From Winogradskyella sp046545555 (lineage in GTDB: Bacteria > Bacteroidota > Bacteroidia > Flavobacteriales > Flavobacteriaceae), in assembly GCF_046545555.1 (NCBI RefSeq), contig NZ_JBHZTH010000004.1, forward strand, positions 224,565-288,564: a stretch of 64,000 nt of DNA, written 5' to 3'. Made by a program: the position numbers and the translations under genes. Position 1 is the stretch's first letter; every line of letters begins with the position of its first letter. The notes beneath the pieces were generated by a model. The model saw only the letters and a program-made list of their open reading frames with translations. It had not been told where the DNA came from and ran no database searches. Positions 1-8,875 of the stretch are shown in pieces.

Positions 1-1
1 A

Positions 2-145
2 TCAATTTAGAAGTGCTTCAAACTTCAATTTATTATAATTTATAACACTTAAAGCCTTTGAATAATTCAACAGGAAACTTATAGTTTCATCTTTTGGTTT
101 TAGGTTATCATTTTTTGGGGAAGCGTTAGAGTAAATTTTTTCCAT
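2..145 (-). CDS. Small conserved-looking protein (47 aa) behind the ECF sigma gene
   Basis: A complete 47-codon frame, ATG at 145 and TGA at 4-2, begins 57 nt after the stop of the sigma factor gene on the same strand. The first half is polar (Asn, Lys, Asp, Pro). The second half, from about residue 22, is an amphipathic segment with the run SFLLNYSKALSV. There is no signal peptide and no family I can name. Position and strand suggest co-transcription with the sigma factor, so it could be a regulator or just a downstream passenger. A chance ORF of this size is possible, but the composition looks protein-like. Confidence 0.5.
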   Translation of the reverse strand: MEKIYSNASPKNDNLKPKDETISFLLNYSKALSVINYNKLKFEALLN

Positions 146-202
146 TTTAATAATTTAGAAGTTATTATATACGGAAAACGCAACTTAAAACACTTTATTG
201 TA

Positions 203-787
203 TTAATTTGTTAAAACAATGTTGTTTTGTTCAATTACTTTACGCATGTTAATTAGCGCATAACGCATTCTTCCTAATGCCGTATTTATACTTACTCCCG
301 TACGTTCCGAAATTTCTTTAAAGCTCATATCTTGGTACATACGCATTAGTAACACTTGCTTTTGATCTTCTGGCAGCTCTTCAATAATGCGTCTTACATC
401 AGATTCTACTTGATCTTTAATCATGCTTTTTTCTGCATTAAGGCTAGAATCACTTAATACTGAAAATATACTAAACTCGCCTGTATTATCAAATTTAGGC
501 ATACGGCTATTTTTTCTAAAATGATCTATAACTAGGTTATGCGCTATACGCATTACCCAAGGTAAAAATTTACCTTCTTCATTATACTTACCTCTTTTCA
601 ATGTTCTAATAACCTTAATAAAAGTATCTTGGAATACATCCTCTGTGATGTCTCTATCATATACTTTAGAATAAATAAAACTGTAAATTTTCTGTTTGTG
701 CCTCTGTATTAGCATTGCTAATGCATTCTCGTCACCTTTAATGTAGTTGCTAACCAACTCTGCGTCTTGGATAAGTTCTTTTTTCAT
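203..787 (-). CDS. ECF-type RNA polymerase sigma factor (RpoE-like)
   Basis: This 194-residue protein has the sigma-70 region 2 core (RHKQKIYSFIY, then the DVFQDTFIKV segment at about residues 45-62) and a C-terminal region 4 helix-turn-helix (FKEISERTGVSINTALGRMR, about residues 155-175). Such factors direct RNA polymerase to alternative promoters. The ATG at 787 is chosen because the frame extends upstream only as low-complexity sequence and the sigma2 domain starts just after it. No anti-sigma gene lies next to it; a 47-residue ORF follows. It is divergent from uvrA. Which stimulus it answers cannot be read from the sequence. Confidence 0.9.
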   Translation of the reverse strand: MKKELIQDAELVSNYIKGDENALAMLIQRHKQKIYSFIYSKVYDRDITEDVFQDTFIKVIRTLKRGKYNEEGKFLPWVMRIAHNLVIDHFRKNSRMPKFDNTGEFSIFSVLSDSSLNAEKSMIKDQVESDVRRIIEELPEDQKQVLLMRMYQDMSFKEISERTGVSINTALGRMRYALINMRKVIEQNNIVLTN

Positions 788-988
788 AATAATACTCTTA
801 GTCGCCAGAACAATAGTTCTTAGCTTGGGGTTTATAGCTTTTCTAAAAGTAATATTATACGATACGCAGAATTTTTTTATGATTATAATGACAATATAAC
901 AACAATCATTCCGAAAAAACAAAGAAAACTAGTAAAATTTAACATTTTATCGGATAATATGTTCCTTTAATAGATGAAATAGTTATAG

Positions 989-996
989 TATCTTTG
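989..996 (+). promoter_or_regulatory. uvrA promoter -7 element
   Basis: The octamer TATCTTTG matches the Bacteroidota -7 consensus TAnnTTTG and lies 25 nt before the ATG of uvrA. A TTG inside it opens the uvrA frame at 994 but is promoter DNA, not a start. No clear -33 TTG is visible at the usual distance. Confidence 0.6.
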
Positions 997-1020
997 CAAA
1001 ATTATATACTAAGATATCCT

Positions 1021-3810
1021 ATGAACACTACTGTTTTAGACGTTAACCCTAAAGAAAACATCATCATAAAAGGTGCAAAACTGCATAATCTAAAGAACAT
1101 TGATGTTGTGATCCCAAGGAATAAGTTAGTGGTTATTACAGGGTTGTCTGGCTCTGGTAAGTCGAGTTTAGCCTTTGACACCTTGTATGCAGAGGGCCAA
1201 AGGCGCTATGTTGAGAGTCTGTCGAGTTATGCACGTCAGTTTTTAGGAAGGTTAAATAAACCCAAAGTAGATTATATTAAAGGTATAGCACCAGCTATTG
1301 CAATAGAACAAAAGGTAAATTCTACAAATCCGCGATCTACAGTTGGCACCACAACAGAAATTTATGATTATCTAAAATTATTATTTGCCCGAATTGGTAA
1401 AACTTACTCACCAATTTCTGGTGAAGAAGTAAAAAAACATTCGGTCTCAGATGTCATAAATCATATTTCAAAATATAAAGAAGGGTCAAAATTATTGCTC
1501 TTGTCTCCTATTGTTTTAGAAGAAGGAAGAACAATAGAGAATAAACTGCAAACCTTACAGCAACAAGGATATGCAAGAATTAAAATAAAAGATGACGTCG
1601 TAAGAATCGATGATGCACTCAAACAAGCCATAGACTCAAATGCAAATTTATTTTTAGTTGTGGACCGAATAGTCTATAAACATGACGAAGATTTTTTAAA
1701 TCGCTTAGCCGATGCAATTGAAACTTCCTTTTTTGAAGGCTTAGGCACATGTATTATAGAAAACCTAGCAGACAATAAACTAATAACATTTAATAACAAG
1801 TTTGAATTAGATAATATGCTTTTCCTTGAGCCAAACGCACATCTGTTTAGTTTCAATAATCCTTATGGGGCTTGTCCTAAATGTGAAGGCTATGGAGATG
1901 TAATTGGTATTGACAACGATTTAGTAATTCCTAATACAGCTTTATCAGTATATGAAAATGCTATTTTCCCTTGGAGAGGTGAAAGCATGAGTTTTTACAG
2001 AGATCAATTGGTTAACAATTCTCACAAATTTGATTTCCCAATTCACAAACCCTACTTTGAGTTAAGTGATAAACACAAAGTATTAGTTTGGAAAGGCAAC
2101 CAATATTTTGAAGGGCTCGATAGTTTCTTCTCAGAATTAGAATCCAAAGCGTATAAAATTCAAAATCGTGTTATGTTGTCTCGCTATCGAGGAAAGACTA
2201 AATGTAATGTATGTAAAGGTAAGCGCTTACGGGAAGAGGCTTCGTATGTTAAAATTAATAATGCGACAATAACTGACTTAGTAGATTTACCGCTTAACGA
2301 ACTTACTACGTTTTTTAAAGATTTAAAACTAAATACATATGACACAAAAATTGCTAAACGTCTATTAACAGAGATTAATACACGACTAGAGTTTCTTTCT
2401 AATGTTGGATTGACCTATTTAACCTTAAATAGAAAATCTAATACACTATCTGGTGGTGAAAGTCAACGTATAAATTTAGCAACTTCACTTGGTAGCAGTC
2501 TTGTTGGATCTATGTATATACTAGATGAACCCAGTATTGGTCTTCATCCAAAGGATACAGAGCGTTTAATCGATGTATTAAAATCTTTAAGAGATTTAGG
2601 AAATACTGTCATTGTAGTAGAACATGATGAAGACATTATGAAAGCTGCTGATGAGATTATTGATATAGGCCCAGAAGCAGGCACATTTGGTGGCGAGGTC
2701 GTAGCTGTGGGTGATTTTAAAAATATATTAAATTCAGATACATTAACAGCTAAATACCTCAACGGCCAATTAGAAATTGAAGTACCTAAAACACGAAAGA
2801 CTTCAAAATACAAAATTGATATCATAGGTGCTCGAGAAAATAACCTTAAGAATATCGATGTTACATTTCCTTTAGAAATGCTAACCGTTATAACAGGAGT
2901 CTCTGGCAGTGGTAAAAGTACATTAGTAAAAAAGATATTATTTCCTGCGATACAAAAAAAATTAACAGGTTTTAGTGATAAGGTTGGTCAGTTTACTGAA
3001 ATGAAAGGTAATCATAGTAATATACAGAATGTTGAGTTTGTTGACCAAAATCCAATAGGTCGTTCCTCTAGATCTAATCCTGTAACCTACATAAAGGCAT
3101 ATGATGATATAAGAGCACTCTTTGCATCTCAAAAACTAAGTAAAATCCGAAATTATGCTGCTAAGCATTTCAGTTTTAATGTTGATGGCGGACGATGCGA
3201 AACCTGCAAAGGTGAAGGTGAAGTAACCATAGAAATGCAGTTTATGGCCGATGTGCATTTAACATGTGATACTTGCAGTGGCAAACGATTTAAAAAAGAA
3301 GTTTTAGAAGTAAATTTTGAAGGTAAATCTATAGATGATGTTTTAAATATGACAATTGATAATGCTATCGAATTCTTTACAACTACTAAGCAAGGAAGAA
3401 TACAAGGTAAATTGCAACCACTTCAGGATGTAGGATTAGGATATGTTACATTAGGTCAGTCCTCCTCTACTCTCTCTGGCGGAGAAGCACAACGAATAAA
3501 GTTAGCAACATTTTTAGGTAAAGGAAGTAAGAGCAATAATTCACTTTTTATTTTCGATGAACCAACTACTGGTTTACATTTTCATGATATTCAGAAATTA
3601 TTAACATCTTTTAAAGCATTAATTGCAAAAGGGCATTCTATTATAGTAATTGAGCATAATATTGATTTAATTAAATGTGCAGATTATATAATTGATTTAG
3701 GGCCAGAAGGTGGTAAAAATGGAGGCCATTTAGTCGCCTACGGAACACCAGAAGACGTTGTTAAGAATAAAAATTCTGTAACTGGTAAATATTTAGAAGA
3801 TAAATTATAG
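1021..3810 (+). CDS. uvrA: UvrABC system protein A (excinuclease ATPase subunit)
   Basis: UvrA is the damage-recognition ATPase of nucleotide excision repair; it loads UvrB onto lesions. The 929-residue product has two ABC modules. Module 1 has Walker A GLSGSGKSS at residues 41-49, signature LSGGESQR and Walker B LDEPSIGLHP. Module 2 has Walker A GVSGSGKST, signature LSGGEAQR and FDEPTTGLHF. Zinc-binding pairs CPKC/CNVC and CETC/CDTC are all intact. Length fits the UvrA1 type (about 940). The ATG at 1021 is preferred over the TTG at 994, which sits in the promoter. A small membrane protein gene follows after 3 nt. Confidence 0.97.
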   Translation: MNTTVLDVNPKENIIIKGAKLHNLKNIDVVIPRNKLVVITGLSGSGKSSLAFDTLYAEGQRRYVESLSSYARQFLGRLNKPKVDYIKGIAPAIAIEQKVNSTNPRSTVGTTTEIYDYLKLLFARIGKTYSPISGEEVKKHSVSDVINHISKYKEGSKLLLLSPIVLEEGRTIENKLQTLQQQGYARIKIKDDVVRIDDALKQAIDSNANLFLVVDRIVYKHDEDFLNRLADAIETSFFEGLGTCIIENLADNKLITFNNKFELDNMLFLEPNAHLFSFNNPYGACPKCEGYGDVIGIDNDLVIPNTALSVYENAIFPWRGESMSFYRDQLVNNSHKFDFPIHKPYFELSDKHKVLVWKGNQYFEGLDSFFSELESKAYKIQNRVMLSRYRGKTKCNVCKGKRLREEASYVKINNATITDLVDLPLNELTTFFKDLKLNTYDTKIAKRLLTEINTRLEFLSNVGLTYLTLNRKSNTLSGGESQRINLATSLGSSLVGSMYILDEPSIGLHPKDTERLIDVLKSLRDLGNTVIVVEHDEDIMKAADEIIDIGPEAGTFGGEVVAVGDFKNILNSDTLTAKYLNGQLEIEVPKTRKTSKYKIDIIGARENNLKNIDVTFPLEMLTVITGVSGSGKSTLVKKILFPAIQKKLTGFSDKVGQFTEMKGNHSNIQNVEFVDQNPIGRSSRSNPVTYIKAYDDIRALFASQKLSKIRNYAAKHFSFNVDGGRCETCKGEGEVTIEMQFMADVHLTCDTCSGKRFKKEVLEVNFEGKSIDDVLNMTIDNAIEFFTTTKQGRIQGKLQPLQDVGLGYVTLGQSSSTLSGGEAQRIKLATFLGKGSKSNNSLFIFDEPTTGLHFHDIQKLLTSFKALIAKGHSIIVIEHNIDLIKCADYIIDLGPEGGKNGGHLVAYGTPEDVVKNKNSVTGKYLEDKL

Positions 3811-3813
3811 TGA

Positions 3814-4458
3814 ATGGAACTTCCAAAAAAGAAACAAAAACAAGTAGTAGCACCCTTCGTATCACTCGATAATGTAGATTTCACTAAGTCTTTATTGAAA
3901 AAGCAAGTTTCTACTTCACCATTAGTTTCAGGCGGTACAAATTTTCAAACACATGTTCTTAAGCAAAGTCACAACTCCATAATTAGATATAATCCATCCT
4001 TTGGAGGGATTTTATTTGTTTCCATCTTTTTCATAGTTGGTTTAGCTTTGGTATTTTTTAATTTCGTTAACTATAAGGGTTTATTTTCTTCCCCTTCAAT
4101 TTCAAATTTTTTTACACTAGCAATAGGTTTAGTATTTTCTTTTGCTGGTGCATATATTGGTTTTAGACTGTTCAAGCCAAGGATATTTAATAAAAACTTA
4201 GGCTACTATTATAAAGCATATAAAGTCAAATTAAACACCAAAAATTGTATTGCACTAAAATCTATTGTAGCACTGCAAATTATAGGAGAATCGATAAGTA
4301 GTAAAAATGGATCTTATGGCAGTTTTGAGCTTAATTTAGTCTTAAAGGATGGCTTAAGAACTAACGTTATCGATCATGGAAGTCTAAAATCCATTATAAG
4401 TGATGCCTATGTTATAAGTGAATTTTTAAATATTCCTATTTGGCATGCCGAAACCTAA
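3814..4458 (+). CDS. Hypothetical two-helix membrane protein
   Basis: This 214-residue protein has a polar, Lys-rich N-terminus, two hydrophobic helices at about residues 68-88 and 98-118, and a C-terminal cytoplasm-type domain of about 90 residues with alternating beta-like strands. The architecture resembles membrane proteins with a PH-like C-terminal domain, but I do not recognise the family. It starts 3 nt after the uvrA stop, so the two are probably one transcript. A DNA repair role is not implied by anything in the sequence. Confidence 0.75.
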   Translation: MELPKKKQKQVVAPFVSLDNVDFTKSLLKKQVSTSPLVSGGTNFQTHVLKQSHNSIIRYNPSFGGILFVSIFFIVGLALVFFNFVNYKGLFSSPSISNFFTLAIGLVFSFAGAYIGFRLFKPRIFNKNLGYYYKAYKVKLNTKNCIALKSIVALQIIGESISSKNGSYGSFELNLVLKDGLRTNVIDHGSLKSIISDAYVISEFLNIPIWHAET

Positions 4459-4550
4459 TAAGATTTATAAATTTAAGTTTTAATAAACTCTATTATGAAG
4501 CTCAATTTCATTTTGTATATTTAACTAGCTATTAATCAATTTTTTACAAA

Positions 4551-5243
4551 ATGAAAACATTAACTTCAATTTTAATATTTCTTATCTCATTAAACGGCGG
4601 TTTTGCTCAAAATGACTGCAAACCTTACATACCAACCAAAAAGGGTACACAATGGGAATTAACTAACTATACTGGTAAAGGCAAAGTGACTGGTAAAACC
4701 AGTTATGAAGTGATTGATAAAATAGTAGAAGGGAATTCTGCTACGTTTACAATTAATTCTAAATCTTATGACAAAAAAGATAAGCTAGTTTTTGAAGGTG
4801 AATTTACCGCAAAATGTATTGATGGTGTTTTTGACATTGATATGGATTTTAAAATGGACGGTAACCAACTTAAACAGTATAAGGATATGGCCTTAGAGGT
4901 TGATGCGTCTAAATTAGACTTACCTTCATTAGATTCTGCCACTGGCACTAAGTTAAAGGATGGTAATTTAACTATTAAAGCAGGCACTGATAGTCCTATT
5001 TCGTTTAATATGACTATTGATATTACAGAACGAGAGGTAGAAAATCGCGAAGAGTTAACTACGCCAGCTGGTAGTTTTGACTGTGTTGTAATTTCACAAA
5101 AAATTAGCACAAAAATGGTAGTTCGTATTAAAAGTGCTTCTAAAGAATGGTATGCAGAAAATATTGGCTTAGTACGCTCAGAATCTTATAATAAAAAAGG
5201 AAAACTAATAGGTTATACGCTTCTTACTATGCTGCAAGACTAA
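4551..5243 (+). CDS. Secreted DUF3108-like protein
   Basis: The 230-residue product begins with a signal peptide (MKTLTSILIF... ending GGFAQ, cleavage near residue 20). The rest is predicted beta-rich, with the pattern of DUF3108/TapB-type proteins: a start like CKPYIPTKKGTQWEL, a middle TPAGSFDCVVISQK stretch and a C-terminal WYAENIGLVRSESYN stretch. Family members are periplasmic or outer-membrane associated and of unknown function. Its stop overlaps the stop of the convergent DUF3667 gene by 4 nt. Confidence 0.75.
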   Translation: MKTLTSILIFLISLNGGFAQNDCKPYIPTKKGTQWELTNYTGKGKVTGKTSYEVIDKIVEGNSATFTINSKSYDKKDKLVFEGEFTAKCIDGVFDIDMDFKMDGNQLKQYKDMALEVDASKLDLPSLDSATGTKLKDGNLTIKAGTDSPISFNMTIDITEREVENREELTTPAGSFDCVVISQKISTKMVVRIKSASKEWYAENIGLVRSESYNKKGKLIGYTLLTMLQD

Positions 5244-6319
5244 TAAAATAAAAATGCTATAAATCCTAATATAAAAAACGATAAAGGCAGTACTAGCATT
5301 AAAAACAAAAAAGTAGTCATACCTGTTTTAACAAAACTAAAAAACCAGTTTTGTCCATAAAATTTAACAATGGCAAAAAATAGATATAAAAAAGTAGATA
5401 ATCCTATTAATACATCAATCCAATCTGGTATATCCCATATCCAATAATTAGTGCCTAAAACAATACTAAATACTGTAAATAAAAAAGAAAAATAGTAAAA
5501 ACTAAATACCAAATGATGAGAGTACCTTCCTTTCCTAAAAAAGAATAACTTTAAAATAAATGCAAAAATTGGCAATAAAAAAAACATAGCCAAAGGAATA
5601 CTATCTATAAAAGTTTGATACACCTGTCCAAGTCCCATAGTCTTGTAAAATTTAAGGGCTTGAGTATAAATTTTACGGTTAAAGTATCCTGCATCATCAG
5701 ACATACCCATAGCTCTATAAAGCTCTTCATCAGCAGCGCCTATGCTAATTAGTGAGTCTATTTTTGCTTCATTAAAATTGTATGAAGTTCCTATATTATT
5801 CTTTGGCACTTTTGTTTTAGATAAAGAATCTAATTCTTTGATTGTTTTTTCATTAAGACCGAGAAGCTCTTTATTGTCTTTAATGGGCCTTAAAATTTTA
5901 TCTAATTGAATAGAATCTTTTATAATACTATCATTTAATGAAGTTTTATTATTTCGTTTACCTCTATTTTCTACAACACTTTTCATCTCTTCATCCAAAG
6001 TGGCTCTGCTATCTCTAACGTAAAAATTAAAAATAAAAAAGAAGATAACTGCAACAAACAAATACATCTGTGCTGGATGCAAAAACAATAAGCGCTTTCC
6101 TTTAACAAACTCTTTTGCTAAATAGCCTGGTCTAAACATTAAAGGGATAAAGCTTTTTAAAAATCTGGCATCAAAAGAAAAATAATTACTAATGGTGTTA
6201 TAAAACAATACACCAATAGTTAGCTCATCGTTCGTTTTCTGTCCGCAATTTGGACAAAACTGAAACCCCTCTTCATAAGGTTTTTCACAATTCTGACAAT
6301 TTGCTTTCTTACTATTCAT
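5240..6319 (-). CDS. DUF3667 membrane protein with N-terminal zinc ribbon
   Basis: The 359-residue protein opens with a zinc-ribbon pattern (CQNC at about residues 9-12, CPNCGQ at about 22-27). An amphipathic region and a first hydrophobic helix at about residues 88-105 follow. A long polar insertion (about 106-225) rich in Lys, Asp and Asn comes next, then four or so hydrophobic helices to the C-terminus. This is the layout of DUF3667 proteins of Bacteroidota, whose function is unknown. It is transcribed alone and convergent with the gene before it. Confidence 0.8.
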   Translation of the reverse strand: MNSKKANCQNCEKPYEEGFQFCPNCGQKTNDELTIGVLFYNTISNYFSFDARFLKSFIPLMFRPGYLAKEFVKGKRLLFLHPAQMYLFVAVIFFFIFNFYVRDSRATLDEEMKSVVENRGKRNNKTSLNDSIIKDSIQLDKILRPIKDNKELLGLNEKTIKELDSLSKTKVPKNNIGTSYNFNEAKIDSLISIGAADEELYRAMGMSDDAGYFNRKIYTQALKFYKTMGLGQVYQTFIDSIPLAMFFLLPIFAFILKLFFFRKGRYSHHLVFSFYYFSFLFTVFSIVLGTNYWIWDIPDWIDVLIGLSTFLYLFFAIVKFYGQNWFFSFVKTGMTTFLFLMLVLPLSFFILGFIAFLFY

Positions 6320-6426
6320 AATTGGTGGTTATACAAGCTTAAAAATACTGAAATTTATAATACTGTCTCTTAATTAAACGAAGATTTACCTTAAAATTTG
6401 TTACATAGGACCTTTAAAAATACTAC

Positions 6427-6442
6427 TTAAATCACTGTATAT
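6427..6442 (+). promoter_or_regulatory. Shared upstream motif, copy 1 (possible activator site)
   Basis: TTAAATCACTGTATAT ends 17 nt before the sigma54-type -24 box of the gene at 6550. The same 16-mer with one change recurs at 7496-7511 in front of the paralogous gene. It may bind an enhancer protein or integration-host-like factor, or be a leftover of the duplication. Confidence 0.4.
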
Positions 6443-6459
6443 TAATCAATTATAATTGA

Positions 6460-6475
6460 TGGCACACTAATTGAA
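6460..6475 (+). promoter_or_regulatory. Sigma54 (RpoN)-type -24/-12 promoter, imperfect
   Basis: TGGCAC-N5-TTGAA, with the -24 GG intact and GA where the -12 GC is expected. A start site near 6486 would give a leader of about 64 nt before the ATG at 6550. Support comes mainly from the near-perfect copy at 7540 before the paralogous gene. Confidence 0.55.
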
Positions 6476-6549
6476 TACTAATGACTTATAATACAAGCTA
6501 AAAGTCCTAAATGAGTTAGTGACTTGGCAAATCTAAAAACCTATAAATT

Positions 6550-7209
6550 ATGAAAAGGCAAGTACTTTTTTTGGTAATGGTGTTACTAGGATTAACATCT
6601 GCCACAGGATCAACAGCAGGAGATGCTGTTTTAATTGGGGAAGATTTTAACAATAAGCGCTTTCGTTCTCAACAACCAATTTTGTTTGTAGAACGTGGTG
6701 TAGAATTCTTAATCTTTACTGATGGTAGCTTTGATTTTAATACAGAATTATTACCAGCGAATCAAGGCAATAACAACTTTTATCATAGGAATTCTAAAAG
6801 TAGAAGTAGACGAAGTATTAATAGAACACTTGGTGCTCCAAGTCATACTTACGGCATTTCTAATAGAGGAGTTTTAGTAACGCACGATCGATTAGGAAGA
6901 GTAAGACGTATTGGTAATGTATTTATAAACTATGATAGTAGAGGTAGAATAAAAAGAGTTGGTTCAGTTTACATGAGCTACAGAAGAGCACAACTAAAGC
7001 AAGTTGGTGGTTTAAGAATTATGTATAACAGATACGGAGAAATTATTAGAACAAGTGGTTCAGTGAACTTAAGTAATCAAGGATGTAGTTTTTGTGGAAC
7101 TAGTGACTATAACCAAAATCATAGTAATAATCATTCTAATTATGAAGATGATCTTTATTACTACAAGAAGAATGGAAAACTGAAAAAACAGAAGAAAATA
7201 AAATCTTAA
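6550..7209 (+). CDS. Secreted 16-residue-repeat protein A
   Basis: This 219-residue protein has a signal peptide (residues 1 to about 20). A conserved block follows (VERGVEFLIFTDGSFDFN, about 47-64), then four tandem units of about 16 residues (about 115-178). The unit pattern is roughly YDxxGRVxxIGxVxIx, recalling short YD-type beta-hairpin repeats. The tail has a CSFC pair and a Lys-rich end. The gene at 7592 is a paralogue with the same block and repeats. I do not know the function. A sigma54-like promoter lies upstream and a terminator downstream, so it is a single-gene unit. Envelope or periplasmic location is inferred from the signal peptide. Confidence 0.8.
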   Translation: MKRQVLFLVMVLLGLTSATGSTAGDAVLIGEDFNNKRFRSQQPILFVERGVEFLIFTDGSFDFNTELLPANQGNNNFYHRNSKSRSRRSINRTLGAPSHTYGISNRGVLVTHDRLGRVRRIGNVFINYDSRGRIKRVGSVYMSYRRAQLKQVGGLRIMYNRYGEIIRTSGSVNLSNQGCSFCGTSDYNQNHSNNHSNYEDDLYYYKKNGKLKKQKKIKS

Positions 7210-7258
7210 TACAAAAATTATTTTGAGTGCCCATTAAATGAACTTTAATGGAAATTAG

Positions 7259-7296
7259 AAACCCTAGGTGCTTCCCCAAGTCACATAGGGTTTTTT
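7259..7296 (+). terminator. Rho-independent terminator
   Basis: AAACCCTA pairs with TAGGGTTT across a loop of 19 nt and ends in a T-run, 49 nt after the stop of the gene at 6550. Confidence 0.7.
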
Positions 7297-7495
7297 AAGT
7301 AAACCCTATTATAGCTATTACAGCAAAACTAACTCCGGGATTTTTAACTAATAAAGATTTAAATGAAAAGATATTTATTAATTCTAACGAATGTAGATGA
7401 TCATTACTCAAACAATATATTATAATGGTAATCTAAATAATAAGACTTTAAAGATAGAAATTATTTACGGTTGTTTTAATTTCTAAAAATAGATT

Positions 7496-7511
7496 TTAAA
7501 TCATTGTATAT
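7496..7511 (+). promoter_or_regulatory. Shared upstream motif, copy 2
   Basis: TTAAATCATTGTATAT differs at one base from the copy at 6427-6442 and lies 28 nt before the -24 box of the gene at 7592. Confidence 0.4.
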
Positions 7512-7539
7512 CAGTAATTTATATAATTATTGGTTTTTT

Positions 7540-7555
7540 TGGCACACTGTTTGCT
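7540..7555 (+). promoter_or_regulatory. Sigma54 (RpoN) -24/-12 promoter
   Basis: TGGCAC-N5-TTGCT matches the RpoN consensus TGGCAC-N5-TTGCW at every conserved base, with the GG and GC dinucleotides 12 nt apart. The predicted start near 7566 leaves a leader of about 26 nt to the ATG at 7592. An AAA+ activator would be needed in trans; none is encoded in this window. Confidence 0.75.
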
Positions 7556-7591
7556 TAATACTAAGTGTATTTAATTTAAAACCCTTTAACT

Positions 7592-8845
7592 ATGAAACGG
7601 ATACTGTTTATAATTGCAAGTTTAGTGCTAGTTAGTACTACCGCAACAGCTACAACAACCAACACTAATTTAGAAGCAGATGCTTCAATTAATAACTATG
7701 TGAGAGGTTATAATAATTCTTTCATATTTAATGAAGCCGGAATTGAATTTTCTGTTTACAGAGATGGTCAATTTGACTTCTATTTACCAAACTATGGACC
7801 AGATGTCAATGTTGGTATCAATACACCAGGGTTTAGACTAAGCTTTAACTCAGGTTACGATTATAATCCTTACGTTCAATATGATAGCTTCGGAGCAATA
7901 ATTCAAATTGAAAATACACCAATATTCTATGATTATTATGGTAGAGTTAATCAAATTGGAGATATTTTTATCACATATAACAGATTCAATAGAATCAATA
8001 GAATCGGAGGCCTTAATGTATTTTACAGAAACAATGTGTTTTGGAGATATGATGGATTTATTAATAACTTCAACAGAGGTTATGTTTACAGACCATGGCA
8101 CAGGCTCTATGCAGTACCTAATGTGAATTTCTGTGTAATAAATAGAAACCCATACAGACAATTTTATACACCTGTAAGACATATATACTATAGACCTTAT
8201 AGAAATAACGTTAGAAACTTTAATGTATTAAATGGTAGACGTGGTAACAACACTGTTGGAAGACGAAGTGCAAGAGTTAACCAGAGATATGCACAAACTC
8301 CTAGAAATAGAAGTGAGCGAAATATACAAAGATCAGTAACGCGCCGAAATACGGAAATTACAAGAACACGATCTACGCGAATCGCTGATAACTCTACACG
8401 AAGAATTTCTAACTCAAGAGTTTCGACTCCGACAAGAACTACACGTTCAACTAGTGTAACGCGTTCGGCTAATAATCGTAACGCAAATACTAATAACAGA
8501 CAGTCTACAACGAGACGTTCTGAAACTAGATCTAACAACAGAGTGTCGACTCCAACGAGAACTGCACGCTCAAGTACAGTAAGAACTAATAGAGCACCTA
8601 ATAATAATGTGACCAGAACCAGAAATTCTGTGTCTAATAAAGTAGAGCGAACAAAAAATACTTCGGTTAGGAAACCAAAAGCGACTAAATCTCGTACATA
8701 TAATAGAACAAGCTCGCAGAGTAATAATAAACGAAGTACTGTTCAGAATAAAAGAAAGACATCTTCAGTATCGTCTAGATCTAATACAAGTAGAAAAAGT
8801 AATCAAAAATCTACAAGGTCTAACACCAGACGTACAAGAGGATAA
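7592..8845 (+). CDS. Secreted 16-residue-repeat protein B with Arg/Ser/Thr-rich tail
   Basis: A paralogue of the gene at 6550, 417 residues. A signal peptide (1 to about 21) is followed by the shared block (FNEAGIEFSVYRDGQFDF, about 46-63) and three to four repeats of about 16 residues (about 93-155). A Tyr/Arg/Asn-rich linker comes next. The tail from about residue 215 to the end is almost only Arg, Ser, Thr and Asn, strongly basic and probably disordered, with the phrase RVSTPTRT occurring twice. The tail could bind polyanions such as DNA or surface polysaccharide; that is inference. Strong sigma54 promoter upstream, strong hairpin downstream. Confidence 0.8.
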   Translation: MKRILFIIASLVLVSTTATATTTNTNLEADASINNYVRGYNNSFIFNEAGIEFSVYRDGQFDFYLPNYGPDVNVGINTPGFRLSFNSGYDYNPYVQYDSFGAIIQIENTPIFYDYYGRVNQIGDIFITYNRFNRINRIGGLNVFYRNNVFWRYDGFINNFNRGYVYRPWHRLYAVPNVNFCVINRNPYRQFYTPVRHIYYRPYRNNVRNFNVLNGRRGNNTVGRRSARVNQRYAQTPRNRSERNIQRSVTRRNTEITRTRSTRIADNSTRRISNSRVSTPTRTTRSTSVTRSANNRNANTNNRQSTTRRSETRSNNRVSTPTRTARSSTVRTNRAPNNNVTRTRNSVSNKVERTKNTSVRKPKATKSRTYNRTSSQSNNKRSTVQNKRKTSSVSSRSNTSRKSNQKSTRSNTRRTRG

Positions 8846-8875
8846 AATATAAAATGATTTTTTGGTTGGTTAGTA

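Larger units (their letters stand above)
7297..7591 (+). other. Intergenic region in front of the second repeat-protein gene
   Basis: Apart from the upstream motif (7496-7511) and the sigma54-type promoter (7540-7555), this AT-rich stretch shows no ORF with protein-like composition, no tRNA and no strong hairpin. Its length upstream of the -24 box leaves room for an enhancer. Confidence 0.5.

Noticed and set aside
8197..8538. Long minus-strand reading frame opposite the Arg-rich tail
   Set aside because: It is a shadow of the low-complexity coding strand; it is Leu/Val/Arg-rich with no start context.
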